Below are positions 35,001 to 42,581 of a DNA stretch of 64,000 bases, one piece after another. The stretch's first letter is position 1. Each line of letters opens with the position of its first letter. The notes under the pieces are model-generated. The model saw nothing but the letters and a program-made list of their open reading frames with translations, searched no databases and was not told the origin of the DNA. Source of the stretch: Liminaster sp017519885 (GTDB lineage Bacteria > Bacteroidota > Bacteroidia > Bacteroidales > UBA3663); the NCBI GenBank assembly GCA_017519885.1, contig JAFWRO010000015.1, forward strand, positions 248,001 to 312,000. Reading direction: 5' to 3'. The position numbers and the translations under genes are program-made.

Positions 35001-35328
35001 TCAGGAGAATGGTAACCACTGTGATGTGCGTTGGATGCAGCTCGCAACGCCTAATGGCCACAAGTTAACGATTGTGCCCCATAATGCCGATGGTCAGTTC
35101 CTTTCGGCCAGCGCACTCCACTACACCCAGGCTTCTCTCGATGAAGGTGATGCCAAGCGTAATCTCCATTCGCCCGACATCGACCCAGCTCCGCTCACCA
35201 ACGTCCTCATCGACTACAAACAGATGGGTCTCGCTTGCGAAAACAGTTGGGGTGCTGTACCGCAGGAGCCCTATCTCGTTCCATATCAAGACTACACCTT
35301 CTGCTTCTCGCTTATTCCAGTGAAATAA
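32029..35328 (+). CDS. GH2 beta-galactosidase, LacZ-like, exported
   Basis: The 1099-residue product has a signal peptide (ending AVFAQ), then the five-domain LacZ layout: sugar-binding domain with TLNGTWDFFWQPD, WKTIPVPGCWEL and GGFIWDHR-type loops, immunoglobulin domain, catalytic barrel and C-terminal beta-galactosidase small chain. WSLGNEAGYG gives the acid/base Glu503 and IQCEYAHAMGNSEG the nucleophile Glu578, spaced as in E. coli LacZ. It removes terminal beta-galactose in the periplasm. Transcribed alone, with a terminator at 35351. Confidence 0.95.
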   Translation: MKSTYFIFAMLSGIATAVFAQGQPEKPVFKYPLTIPQSLDEVPAVPGVPQEAAKAWQRPDINQVNRMPMHTHHFAYESREVAYCGRPEASERYQTLNGTWDFFWQPDADQMLDGFYKPEYKTADWKTIPVPGCWELNGFGDPIYVGGGFIWDHRAESNPPFVPIKENHVGYYRRNVTIPSTWRGQQVIAHFGAAGSCMYLWVNGKFVGYSEDNKLEAEFDLTKYIKVGQENLIAVQVLRMCDGHYLEDQDYFRYCGLYRDCYLYARGGKNRFDDIRVVGDLTNDYKDGVLTINAAVKGGGQVDLVLADADGNEVASTTLSASSLTKGVKLDVKEVSAWSAEVPYLYQLTATLRKGTKVIDVIPLKVGFRSIEISNKVAGVPQLLVNGQPILIKGADRHELDPDGGYVVSRERMLQDVLEMKKMNINAVRTCHYPDDNYWYDLCDKYGLYVCAEANLESHGMGYGEKTLAIRDDFRLGHLERNQRNVQRNFNHPSIIIWSLGNEAGYGPNFEACYDWVKAEDASRPVQYERAEKLGKTDIFCPMYYGYRQCEEYCTNESGENWRTHEVEPFDKPLIQCEYAHAMGNSEGGFREYWELVRKYPKFQGGFIWDFVDQSCRWTNDKGRQIWAYGGDWNEYDATSGNFCDNGLIAPDRTWNPHAYEVQYYYQNIWTSFADSSMSSEFNLVIHNENFFRDLSDVLLSWCVVRNGVAIETGVVDNLMAAPQRDAFVNLDVSSLVDFSGEYFLNLSYVLRCSDGLLPAGTVIARQQLAVTDPSPSLLVVPYSMPRPVIVCADENSLPKPAPTVSISFDPTTGFLCQYEVDGVRYLAEGGQLTPNFWRAPTDNDFGAGLQRRLSVWREPEMKLTSLDDEMNAQGKRVVTAHYDMPTVKAELVLTYTIDDYGQIDVQQQFVTHGKAYPTHFPRGRRPQEPTADEILPMFRFGMQYPMPQQFEQLTYYGRGPIENYCDRKDSQFVGIYESTVTDEFYPYIRPQENGNHCDVRWMQLATPNGHKLTIVPHNADGQFLSASALHYTQASLDEGDAKRNLHSPDIDPAPLTNVLIDYKQMGLACENSWGAVPQEPYLVPYQDYTFCFSLIPVK

Positions 35329-35350
35329 GTGCAGGCATTAAAGAATTAGA

Positions 35351-35392
35351 GGCTCGGTCTGCTTTTGCAGGCTGGGCCCCTAAATTTTATTA
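35351..35392 (+). terminator. Terminator after the GH2 gene
   Basis: GGCTCGGTCTGC pairs with GCAGGCTGGGCC across TTTT (with G-T pairs), followed by TAAATTTTATTA, 22 bp after the stop. Confidence 0.55.
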
Positions 35393-35435
35393 GTAACTAT
35401 ATTATTTATAGGTACTATAGTTATTATAGTCACTA
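35391..35435. repeat. Five nonamers TAGTNACTA-type abutting a stop codon
   Basis: Exactly five 9-bp units (TAGTAACTA, TATTATTTA, TAGGTACTA, TAGTTATTA, TAGTCACTA) end one base before the GH43 stop codon at 35436. A related array lies at 60613-60648. Confidence 0.75.
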
Positions 35436-36485
35436 TTATTTGGCATAGTATTCCTCCAATCGCTTAGCTTCGCTCAATTTGATGGGGATGATGCTACCGT
35501 GCTTTGGAGACACGAAATTCAGAGCCTTCATCACACCCTCGTTGAAACGTCCAAGTGGAGTGAACGTCTTGAAGTCGGTGGTTTCCACGAAACCGAAGTT
35601 GTGGGGATGCACGCTGAAAACGTCGTACATAATTACCCATTTGTCTTCGCCAATGCGCTTCCAGCAGTTAGGGGCTTCGCAAGCCTTGGGCTCGGCGTCG
35701 ATCTGTTCTGCGTGGTAGTCGTCAAAATGATTAACCTTGTCTGAAATCATATATTTGATGCCACCTGGATCCTCCTGTGCCACATAGGTCATGAAGTAAC
35801 GACCGTCGGGCATGGGACAGATGTCTGCATCAAGCACCTGGATTGTTGAATCGGGATATTCGAAGAGCAGTTTCGGCTCGGTCACGAGCGTGGTAAAGTC
35901 CTCGTCGGCATAACTGTAGAACAGTTTGGTGCGACCACCATCGCCCTCTGGTGACTGTCGAATGGTGAAATAGACCATCATCTTTTGTTCGTCGGGGTCC
36001 CAGATGGTTTCGGGCGCCCAGGCGCAGCCAATTTCGCCGAAGTTTTCGGGGAAGAGTTGGTCGATGCGAGCTTCGTTATGTGTCCAGTGGATCAGGTCTT
36101 CTGACTTCATCAGGATGATGCCGCGGTTGTTGCCCCATCCATATCGGTCGTCGCGTTCCCACTGTGTGTCGCGCAGTCCTGCCTGTTTGCCGAAGATGTG
36201 CAGGTCGGTCATCACAATGTAGAACTTGTTATCGGGCCCACGGTAAATGTGCGGGTCGCGAATGCCGTGCTGTTCGGCAATGCTGTCGCCAGCAATGATA
36301 GGCTCACTGCCATTGATGGCCTTGAACTCATATCCGTCATAGCTGATGGCCATGAAGAGCGAATGTGTCGGGTCGTTGAAGTAGGTGAAGAGGTAGGCGC
36401 CATCGGGCTCCACTTCCTGCTGCTTGTTGGTACATGCACCCAACGACAGGGCGCACAACGCTATGGTAATGATGGTCTGTTTCAT
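35436..36485 (-). CDS. GH43-like glycosidase, lipoprotein
   Basis: Start at 36485 yields a lipoprotein signal (LSLGAC, Cys18); the longer frame adds 13 codons. The 349-residue five-bladed propeller shows HGIRDPHIYRGPDNKFYIVMTD, WAPETIWDPDEQKMMVYFT and VLDADICPMPDGRYFMTYV, patterns of GH43 enzymes (arabinofuranosidases, xylosidases, exo-galactanases). The exact catalytic triad and substrate cannot be assigned. It is convergent with the GH2 gene. Confidence 0.82.
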   Translation of the reverse strand: MKQTIITIALCALSLGACTNKQQEVEPDGAYLFTYFNDPTHSLFMAISYDGYEFKAINGSEPIIAGDSIAEQHGIRDPHIYRGPDNKFYIVMTDLHIFGKQAGLRDTQWERDDRYGWGNNRGIILMKSEDLIHWTHNEARIDQLFPENFGEIGCAWAPETIWDPDEQKMMVYFTIRQSPEGDGGRTKLFYSYADEDFTTLVTEPKLLFEYPDSTIQVLDADICPMPDGRYFMTYVAQEDPGGIKYMISDKVNHFDDYHAEQIDAEPKACEAPNCWKRIGEDKWVIMYDVFSVHPHNFGFVETTDFKTFTPLGRFNEGVMKALNFVSPKHGSIIPIKLSEAKRLEEYYAK

Positions 36486-36540
36486 GTTTTGCAATTGAAA
36501 AAATAAGTATAAGTGTTTGTTCAAGGTGATATAAACTTAT

Positions 36541-36576
36541 TATGGCCAGACAGTCAATTTTGACAATCTGGCCATA
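36541..36576. terminator. Hairpin after the second BspA-like gene
   Basis: TATGGCCAGA and TCTGGCCATA are exact complements with an inner TCAATTTTGA stem-loop. It lies 20 bp after the stop of the gene at 36596, before the GH43 gene. Confidence 0.6.
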
Positions 36577-36595
36577 TAAGGAATTCGTGGAAAAA

Positions 36596-37822
36596 TTACT
36601 TTACCCAAACCTTGCGACCTCCGACAATATACATGCCTGGTGCATAAGTGTCGTTGAGGCGCTGGCCCTGCAGGTTGTAAATCTCCTTGTTTGAAGTTTC
36701 GTCAGTGTAGATCTGCTCGATGCCCTGCTCTGGGGCAAATTTGAAGCTGATTGTTGCACCTGCGTTTTCGCCCACTTTGGAAACAGGCAGGTAGGTTGTG
36801 TTAGGAGCGAGGGTAGTGCCATTGAAGAGAGCCATAACAGTTTCATTCGAAGCATCTGCACCAAGCAGGTAGCATGACTCAGCCTCTATCAGCATTTTAT
36901 CAACGGTACCTGCAAAGAGGTTGCCTGTGGCTTTGGCCGCAGTCTTGGTGCTCTTTGACAGCGTATAGGTCTCATCGGTGCCACGGAGCAACAGACCTTT
37001 CTTGGCTGGAAGTGTATTGCCGGAAGTAATAGCAGTCAGCATAAGGCTGTAGGTGCCGTCACCATTGTCCTCATATTTCGATGCATAGTAGGCAGTCAAG
37101 CCTGCAGGAAGGAGTACGGCATGGTCGCAGCAGAAGCCAGCCCAACGGTTGCCCTCAGAATCAGCAACCCCCAGGTTCACTGTTACGTCACTGTTGAAGG
37201 AATATTCCGAGATGTTCGAGAAGTCCTTCCATCCAGTTGCGCGAGCATAGGTCGATTTGCGGCCAGAGGGTACATATACCTTGCAGTTGGCCTTGTCTAC
37301 TCCATCGAATGCTTTGGTGATGAGTTTTGGAGGATCGTTCCTATTTACGTAGATCTCAGCCAGCGAGGTACAGCCGGCAAATGCCTCGTTCTCGATAATC
37401 TCCAGGCTACTGGGCAAGGTGAGCTTAACAAGCTTGTTGCAATCTCTGAATGCCTCGAAGTCGATATAGATGACTCCAATACCAATCTCAATGCTCGTCA
37501 GGCCACAACGTTCGAACGAACTGGGCTTGATGCCGGTCACTGTGCTTGGGATCTTGACCGTCTCCACGTTGGCACAATCAATGAATGCGAGGGAAGCGAT
37601 GGTTGTCACTTTGTAGGTTGTGCCTTCATAGACGAAGCTGGCAGGGATGTCAATTACGCCTGAATAGGTTTCGTTGCTGTTGGCTACCTCTGCAGTCTTG
37701 TCAGACTTGTTCAGCTCATAATAGATGCCGTCAACCAGCACGGAAGCCAGGGAACTGGTTGTGATGAAGCTCACGAAAGTGAAGAGTGTGAGCAACACTG
37801 ATAATTTGATTTTGTTTGTCAT
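36596..37822 (-). CDS. BspA-like LRR surface protein with sorting-type C terminus
   Basis: Start at 37822 gives a signal peptide (NKIKLSVLLTLFTFVSFITTSSLA); the longer frame is not needed. The 408-residue product has about five LRR_5 repeats (residues about 55-190: CANVETVKIPSTVTGI, CNKLVKLTLPSSLEII), a beta-rich middle and a C terminus EIYNLQGQRLNDTYAPGMYIVGGRKVWVK that resembles the secretion-signal-like tails of Prevotella surface proteins. It is probably surface exposed or secreted and adhesive. A full promoter is at 37861-37892. Confidence 0.87.
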   Translation of the reverse strand: MTNKIKLSVLLTLFTFVSFITTSSLASVLVDGIYYELNKSDKTAEVANSNETYSGVIDIPASFVYEGTTYKVTTIASLAFIDCANVETVKIPSTVTGIKPSSFERCGLTSIEIGIGVIYIDFEAFRDCNKLVKLTLPSSLEIIENEAFAGCTSLAEIYVNRNDPPKLITKAFDGVDKANCKVYVPSGRKSTYARATGWKDFSNISEYSFNSDVTVNLGVADSEGNRWAGFCCDHAVLLPAGLTAYYASKYEDNGDGTYSLMLTAITSGNTLPAKKGLLLRGTDETYTLSKSTKTAAKATGNLFAGTVDKMLIEAESCYLLGADASNETVMALFNGTTLAPNTTYLPVSKVGENAGATISFKFAPEQGIEQIYTDETSNKEIYNLQGQRLNDTYAPGMYIVGGRKVWVK

Positions 37823-37860
37823 ATTTTTAAATATAATGGATAGTATCAAAATTGACGGCG

Positions 37861-37892
37861 CAAAGATACGGCTTTTTTTTACATTCTCCAAA
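37861..37892 (-). promoter_or_regulatory. Promoter of the BspA-like gene
   Basis: Minus strand TTTG (37889-37892), 20 bp, TATCTTTG (37861-37868). The gap 37823-38130 holds this promoter and that of rpmE2 and nothing else. Confidence 0.75.
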
Positions 37893-38045
37893 TATTTATT
37901 CTTTTTTTTAAAAAAAGACTCTGCAAAAAGTTAGACAATCCTTAAAAATGTGCGTAATAGTACAGTTTGGTGCCATTTGCAGATGTCAAAAATGGGAGCG
38001 TTCGGGTTATTTTTAGGGGGAAGTGATGGATTAGTAAGGGAAAAA

Positions 38046-38077
38046 TTTCTTCGGTAAAGAAATATTGTGTATCTTTG
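38046..38077 (+). promoter_or_regulatory. Promoter of rpmE2
   Basis: TATCTTTG (38070-38077) with a weak -33 (TTTC at 38046). The leader would be about 45 bases. Confidence 0.6.
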
Positions 38078-38130
38078 CGCCCGATTATTAACAGACCGAG
38101 CATGACCCCCGGTCACAAAACTATAAAGAA

Positions 38131-38385
38131 ATGAAGAAGGATCTGCATCCAAAAAACTATCGTCCTGTAGCATTCAAGGACATGTCGAATGACGTGACAT
38201 TCATCTCACGTTCGACCGTAGCCACCAGAGAGACCATCGAGATTGATGGCGTTGAGTATCCATTGGTAAAGCTCGAAATTACTTCGGCCAGCCACCCATT
38301 CTACACTGGCAAGCACAAGCTCGTCGATACTGCCGGCCGTGTTGATAAGTTCCTCAGCCGTTATGGCAATCGCACCAAGAAGTAA
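38131..38385 (+). CDS. rpmE2: 50S ribosomal protein L31 type B
   Basis: The 84-residue protein starts MKKDLHPKNYRPVAFKDMS and contains EITSASHPFYTGKHKLVDTAGRVDKF, the L31 signature. It lacks the four zinc-binding cysteines of type A L31, so it is the zinc-independent form. It belongs to the large ribosomal subunit and bridges to the small one. A hairpin terminator follows. Confidence 0.97.
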   Translation: MKKDLHPKNYRPVAFKDMSNDVTFISRSTVATRETIEIDGVEYPLVKLEITSASHPFYTGKHKLVDTAGRVDKFLSRYGNRTKK

Positions 38386-38410
38386 TTTTTGTGAATGATA
38401 TGTATCAAAG

Positions 38411-38446
38411 AAACGGACGACCTGAAAAGGTCGCCCGTTTTTTATT
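38411..38446 (+). terminator. rpmE2 terminator
   Basis: AACGGACGACCT pairs with AGGTCGCCCGTT (one mismatch) across GAAA, followed by TTTTTATTAT, 25 bp after the rpmE2 stop. It also lies after the cdsA stop on the other strand. Confidence 0.8.
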
Positions 38447-38490
38447 ATGTCTCTTATTCGATGTAGTTGTTGTGGAACTAATCCGTATAG

Positions 38491-39399
38491 TTACTTGAAG
38501 AAGATAGCATTGACGATAAGGAATATCAGCATGGCTGGCGCTGCCATAAGCAGCGAATCGAAGCGGTCCCAAAGGCCACCATGGCCAGGCAGGATATGAC
38601 CAGAGTCCTTGACTCCCACTGCACGCTTGACGAACGACTCGATGAGGTCGCCGAAAGTTGAGAAGATGCTGACCGTAAGCGCCATACCAATCCAAGAGAG
38701 GCGAGAGAGTCGGACGCCTTCGTGCAGGCTGATGCCGAGATGGCGCCAAACATAACCTCCGTAGGAGAGTAAAAGTCCCAATATCATGGCAAATACCACA
38801 CCACCGATAAGTCCTTCCCACGTCTTCTTGGGCGAGACACGCGGGAAAAGTTTGTGCGTGCGCATCAGCTTCGAACACGACATACCGGTGAGATATGCTC
38901 CCGTATCGTTGATCCAAATGAAGAAGAAGAGTGAGAGGATGAAGATGGGGCAGTAGTCCTTCCACATATCGTCCATAGGAAATGCCTTGGTGTGGAAGGC
39001 GATGAACGAAAGCAACGACATCGGGCCTGCAATATAAACCTGTCCCATGATGATGAAGGCAAGTTCACGCAGTGGATTGACCTGACGAGTGTAAAGGCGA
39101 CTGATGAACATCAACATCATATAGATAAGATAGACGATGAAAATGGAGGTTGGTGTGATGTGGGACGCTGCAAGAAAGGCGCAGACGAAGAGCACCATAC
39201 CACCGAAGCTGTGGACGGGACGTAAGATGTGACACTCGCGCGACACATTGATCAGCGTGAAGTACTCCCAAAGGATACCGAAGGTCAATATAGCAAAGAA
39301 AATGACAAAAGTGTAGGGCCCACTCAAGATGGCCCAGATCATCAGAGCGACCAGAAGCAGGCCGGTGATGGTGCGTTGAATCAGACTGGGGAGTTTCAT
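38491..39399 (-). CDS. cdsA: Phosphatidate cytidylyltransferase
   Basis: Start at 39399 (MKLPSLIQRTITG) is the usual one. The 302-residue polytopic membrane enzyme has about eight helices and the CdsA signature near the C terminus: ESFVKRAVGVKDSGHILPGHGGLWDRFDS. It makes CDP-diacylglycerol from phosphatidic acid and CTP for phospholipid synthesis. It follows ftsH on the same strand after 55 bp that contain a hairpin; rsfS-ftsH-cdsA is a common Bacteroidetes order. Confidence 0.95.
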   Translation of the reverse strand: MKLPSLIQRTITGLLLVALMIWAILSGPYTFVIFFAILTFGILWEYFTLINVSRECHILRPVHSFGGMVLFVCAFLAASHITPTSIFIVYLIYMMLMFISRLYTRQVNPLRELAFIIMGQVYIAGPMSLLSFIAFHTKAFPMDDMWKDYCPIFILSLFFFIWINDTGAYLTGMSCSKLMRTHKLFPRVSPKKTWEGLIGGVVFAMILGLLLSYGGYVWRHLGISLHEGVRLSRLSWIGMALTVSIFSTFGDLIESFVKRAVGVKDSGHILPGHGGLWDRFDSLLMAAPAMLIFLIVNAIFFK

Positions 39400-39412
39400 A
39401 TCAAATAAATGG

Positions 39413-39446
39413 TCCACGGCTCCTCTTTGGAAAAGAGAAACCGTGG
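39413..39446. terminator. Hairpin between ftsH and cdsA
   Basis: CCACGG and CCGTGG, with inner CTCTT and AAGAG pairing. It has no long T run, so read-through into cdsA is likely. Confidence 0.45.
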
Positions 39447-39454
39447 AAATAGGG

Positions 39455-41518
39455 TTATTGATTTGTATTATTTTTGGCAGGAGCCTCGGCAGGCTTCTGC
39501 TCGGTTACTTCGCTCTCTTTGAGAAGTTCGTCAGTGCGCGAGGTCCAGGGACGTGGTCCAAAGATCTGCTCGACGTCTTCGGTGAAGATGACTTCGCGCT
39601 CCTCGAGGGTCTGTGCGAGGCGGTTGTGCCCATCCTGATGAAGTATGAGCAGTTCCTTTGCACGCTGGTACTGCTCGGCGATGATCTTGGAGATCTCTTG
39701 GTCGATAACCTTGGCGCGTTCCTCACTAAACGGCTTGGAGAAGCTGTACTCCTGGCCAGTGGAGTCGTAGTAGCAGACGTTTGGCATAGCAGAGCTCATA
39801 CCATAATAGGCAACCATGGCGTAGGCCTGCTTGGTGACGCGTTCGAGGTCGTTGGCAGCGCCGCTGGAGATGGCACCGATGAATAGTTCTTCGGCAGCAC
39901 GTCCTCCAAGGAGTCCACAAATCTGATCGCACATGGCTTCGTAGGTGACAATCTGGCGCTCCTCGGGCATATACCATGCGGCTCCAAGTGCATTGCCACG
40001 GGGCACGATTGTTACTTTAACGAGCGGATTGCCGTACTTGAGGAACCACGAGATGGTGGCATGGCCAGCCTCATGGACGGCGATGCTGTGCTTCTCCTCC
40101 TGGGTCATAACCTTTGACTTCTTTTCGAGACCACCGATGATGCGATCAACAGCGGCATTGAAGTCCTCGGCATCGACAAATGTCTTGTTGTTACGGGCCG
40201 CGATGAGAGCAGCCTCGTTGCAGACGTTGGCGATGTCGGCTCCCGAGAATCCAGGCGTCTGACGAGCGAGCTTCTTGATGTCGAGGTCGGCAGCAAGACG
40301 GAGCGGACGCAGGTGTACTTGAAATATCTCAATGCGATCCTGCAGTTCGGGCAGGTCGACGTGAATCTGACGGTCGAAACGACCTGCACGAAGCAGAGCC
40401 TTGTCGAGGATGTCGGCACGGTTGGTGGCTGCAAGGATGATGACGCCAGAGTTGGTGCCAAAGCCGTCCATCTCGGTGAGCAACTGGTTGAGAGTCGATT
40501 CACGTTCGTCGTTGGAAGGTGCTCCACCACGACTGGAACGGGCACGTCCAACAGCATCGATTTCGTCGATGAAGATGATACAGGGGGCCTTCTCCTTGGC
40601 TTGTCGGAACAGGTCGCGCACACGGCTGGCGCCCACGCCCACAAACATCTCGACGAAGTCGGAACCTGACATAGAGAAGAAAGGAACGTCGGCTTCACCA
40701 GCAACAGCCTTGGCCAAGAGTGTCTTACCGGTGCCTGGAGGACCTACGAGGAGGGCTCCTTTGGGAATCTTGCCTCCGAGATTGGTGAACTTCTGCGGGT
40801 TCTTAAGGAATTCAACTATCTCCTGCACTTCCTGCTTGGCTTCGCTGAGTCCGGCCACATCCTCAAAGGTGACACTCATCTTGTTGTCCTTTTCATAGAC
40901 TTGGGCCTTGCTGCGGCCTACATTGAAGATGCCGCCGATACCGCCGCCACCACCTCCATTCTTGCTGCCCATACCTCGGAAGAGGATGAACCAGAAGAGG
41001 AGAATCATAATGAGCGGGGAGAGGATGTTGAACAGTATATCCCATCCGCCGCCAGACTTCTCGTAGCGAACGTCGGCTTTGAACTGGCTGTCTTCGGCTT
41101 GGCTCCACCTTTCGACGTCTTCGGCAAACTTGTCGGCCGAGGGTATGTTGGTCTCGATGGAGAACTCGCGGTTTTCGGCCTTGGCCTGATCATAAGCTTG
41201 CTTGATGCTCTGAAGGTTTTCGGCTTCGGGTGCCTTCTGGAGACGTGCAACGCAGATTCCCGTCTTGGTGTTGACGACAAGCGAACTGAAGTCACCCTCC
41301 TGTGCCATACGACCGAAGTCGGAATAGCCTACCTCGCGCGACGTTTCGCCACCCGAGAAGAAATAGACACCGAAGAGGATGCCAATGATGATGAGGTAAA
41401 TCCAGTAGAAATTGAACCCACCGCCCATACGCTTGCCTCCACTGGTGCGTGGCGGCTGGGGGCCGGGTTTTTCGCTCTTTGGAGCTGGTTTCTTGTTTAT
41501 GTCTTTTTCGTATGCCAC
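39455..41518 (-). CDS. ftsH: Membrane AAA+ zinc protease FtsH
   Basis: The start codon is GTG (41516-41518); an in-frame stop lies seven codons upstream and no ATG is available between. The 687-residue protein has two membrane helices (about 38-54 and 161-180) around a periplasmic domain, an AAA+ module with Walker A GPPGTGKT (259-266), IIFIDEIDAVGR and second region of homology, and the zinc site HEAGH (482-486). It degrades damaged and regulatory membrane proteins as a hexamer. Lies between rsfS and cdsA in one transcription unit. Confidence 0.97.
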   Translation of the reverse strand: MAYEKDINKKPAPKSEKPGPQPPRTSGGKRMGGGFNFYWIYLIIIGILFGVYFFSGGETSREVGYSDFGRMAQEGDFSSLVVNTKTGICVARLQKAPEAENLQSIKQAYDQAKAENREFSIETNIPSADKFAEDVERWSQAEDSQFKADVRYEKSGGGWDILFNILSPLIMILLFWFILFRGMGSKNGGGGGGIGGIFNVGRSKAQVYEKDNKMSVTFEDVAGLSEAKQEVQEIVEFLKNPQKFTNLGGKIPKGALLVGPPGTGKTLLAKAVAGEADVPFFSMSGSDFVEMFVGVGASRVRDLFRQAKEKAPCIIFIDEIDAVGRARSSRGGAPSNDERESTLNQLLTEMDGFGTNSGVIILAATNRADILDKALLRAGRFDRQIHVDLPELQDRIEIFQVHLRPLRLAADLDIKKLARQTPGFSGADIANVCNEAALIAARNNKTFVDAEDFNAAVDRIIGGLEKKSKVMTQEEKHSIAVHEAGHATISWFLKYGNPLVKVTIVPRGNALGAAWYMPEERQIVTYEAMCDQICGLLGGRAAEELFIGAISSGAANDLERVTKQAYAMVAYYGMSSAMPNVCYYDSTGQEYSFSKPFSEERAKVIDQEISKIIAEQYQRAKELLILHQDGHNRLAQTLEEREVIFTEDVEQIFGPRPWTSRTDELLKESEVTEQKPAEAPAKNNTNQ

Positions 41519-41524
41519 GGTTTC

Positions 41525-41557
41525 AATGAATAATTAACAATGAATAATTCGCAATTA
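41525..41557. repeat. 14-bp direct repeat before ftsH
   Basis: AATGAATAATTAAC and AATGAATAATTCGC stand head to tail, followed by a partial third copy, between rsfS stop and ftsH start. Confidence 0.5.
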
Positions 41558-41570
41558 ACAATGGGGTTCC

Positions 41571-41924
41571 TTAGTCGAGGTCGGGGACTTGGGTAATCTT
41601 GGCATCTTCCCAGAGGCTTTCAAGACGGTAGAAGTCGCGTGTCTCACGCTGGAAGATGTGGACAAGGAGGTATCCGTAATCGATGGCTACCCATTGTCGG
41701 TTCTGCAATCCCACGACGCCTTGGCGATGCTGACCAGACTTCTTTTCGACATAGTCGATGAGCTTGTTGGCAATGCCCAGCACGTGGGTGGAAGAGGTGC
41801 CTTCGCAAACCACGAAGTATTGGAAAGCGGCTTCGTCGAGCTGGCGCATATCGATGACACGGATGTCGCGTGCCTTGCTGTCCTGAAGACCTTCGATGAT
41901 GATTTCTATAAGTTCGTCTGTCAT
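41571..41924 (-). CDS. rsfS: Ribosomal silencing factor RsfS
   Basis: Start at 41924 (MTDELIEIIIEGLQDSKA) is the canonical one; the frame extends upstream through the promoter. The 117-residue protein shows ARDIRVIDMRQLDEAAFQYFVVCEGTSSTHVLGIA and WVAIDYGYLLVHIFQRETRDFYRLESLW, characteristic of RsfS. It binds L14 on the 50S subunit and blocks joining during starvation. First gene of rsfS-ftsH-cdsA. Confidence 0.95.
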   Translation of the reverse strand: MTDELIEIIIEGLQDSKARDIRVIDMRQLDEAAFQYFVVCEGTSSTHVLGIANKLIDYVEKKSGQHRQGVVGLQNRQWVAIDYGYLLVHIFQRETRDFYRLESLWEDAKITQVPDLD

Positions 41925-41941
41925 TTTAAATAATTTGCGCG

Positions 41942-41949
41942 CAAAGATA
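41942..41949 (-). promoter_or_regulatory. -7 element of the rsfS-ftsH-cdsA promoter
   Basis: Minus strand TATCTTTG, 18 bp upstream of the rsfS start, leaving a very short leader. The -33 region is weak. Confidence 0.55.
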
Positions 41950-42020
41950 GTTATAATTCTTGACATTTCGGCATAAAATTGAAAAAAAACGTGCAATCTT
42001 TGAGTTTTTTTGCAAAATTC

Positions 42021-42051
42021 TTGCTTATAAGTGAAAATATGAGTATATTTG
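42021..42051 (+). promoter_or_regulatory. Promoter of the DUF3127 gene
   Basis: TTGC at 42021, 19 bp, TATATTTG (42044-42051), about 50 bp before the ATG. Confidence 0.65.
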
Positions 42052-42101
42052 CGTCGCAATTTTTGAAAGAAATGTTACAATATCATCAATAATTCATCAA
42101 A

Positions 42102-42527
42102 ATGGAAATACAAGGACGCATTATTCAGGTCATGCCTTTAGCATCGGGAGTGAGCAAGGCTGGCAATAATTGGAAAAAGCAGGAATACCTGCTGGAGACT
42201 AAGGACCAATACCCACGCAAGGTTCTGTTCTACTTTTTCAACAATACCGTTGACCAATACCCTCTTCAGGTGGGCGATGACATCATTCTGAGCTTTGACA
42301 TCGAAAGCCGCAGTTTCGTGGGTCGTGACGGCGTAGAGCGCTGGTCGACCGATATACGTGGTTTCAAGGCTGAGAAGGTTACCGACCAGCAGCCCCAGCC
42401 TACTGACTTCAGCCCTGCAGCACCACAGTATCAGCAGCCGCAATATCAGACGCCACAGCCTGCCGTGCCGCAGTATCCTGTCGATCCGACACCACAGCCA
42501 AGCAATACAGACGATCTTCCGTTCTGA
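42102..42527 (+). CDS. DUF3127 protein, OB-fold-like
   Basis: The 141-residue protein has the DUF3127 pattern at residues 1-95 (MEIQGRIIQVMPLASGVSKAG, KKQEYLLETKDQYPRKVLFYFF, FDIESRSFVGRDGVERWSTDIRGF), similar to a short OB fold, then a Pro/Gln-rich tail (about 95-130: PQYQQPQYQTPQPAVPQY) and the acidic end DDLPF. That tail and end look like those of single-stranded DNA-binding protein, which recruits partners through DDxPF. A role in DNA binding is therefore suggested but not shown. Confidence 0.85.
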   Translation: MEIQGRIIQVMPLASGVSKAGNNWKKQEYLLETKDQYPRKVLFYFFNNTVDQYPLQVGDDIILSFDIESRSFVGRDGVERWSTDIRGFKAEKVTDQQPQPTDFSPAAPQYQQPQYQTPQPAVPQYPVDPTPQPSNTDDLPF

Positions 42528-42545
42528 TAATAAAGACCCTCATAA

Positions 42546-42581
42546 GAAAAAGGCCCGCAAGAAATTGCGGGCCTTTCTTTA
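42546..42581. terminator. Bidirectional terminator between DUF3127 and recQ genes
   Basis: AAAGGCCCGCAA (42549-42560) and its exact complement (42565-42576) around loop GAAA, with A and T runs on either side, serve both convergent genes. Confidence 0.85.

Noticed and set aside
36596..36690. Firm call of a type IX secretion sorting domain on the BspA-like protein
   Set aside because: The tail only resembles such signals; no secretion genes are in the window, so it is kept as a comment in that gene's entry.
41571..42059. Extended rsfS with 45 extra N-terminal residues
   Set aside because: The extension would be read from the promoter region, and the 117-residue form has the normal family length and start.
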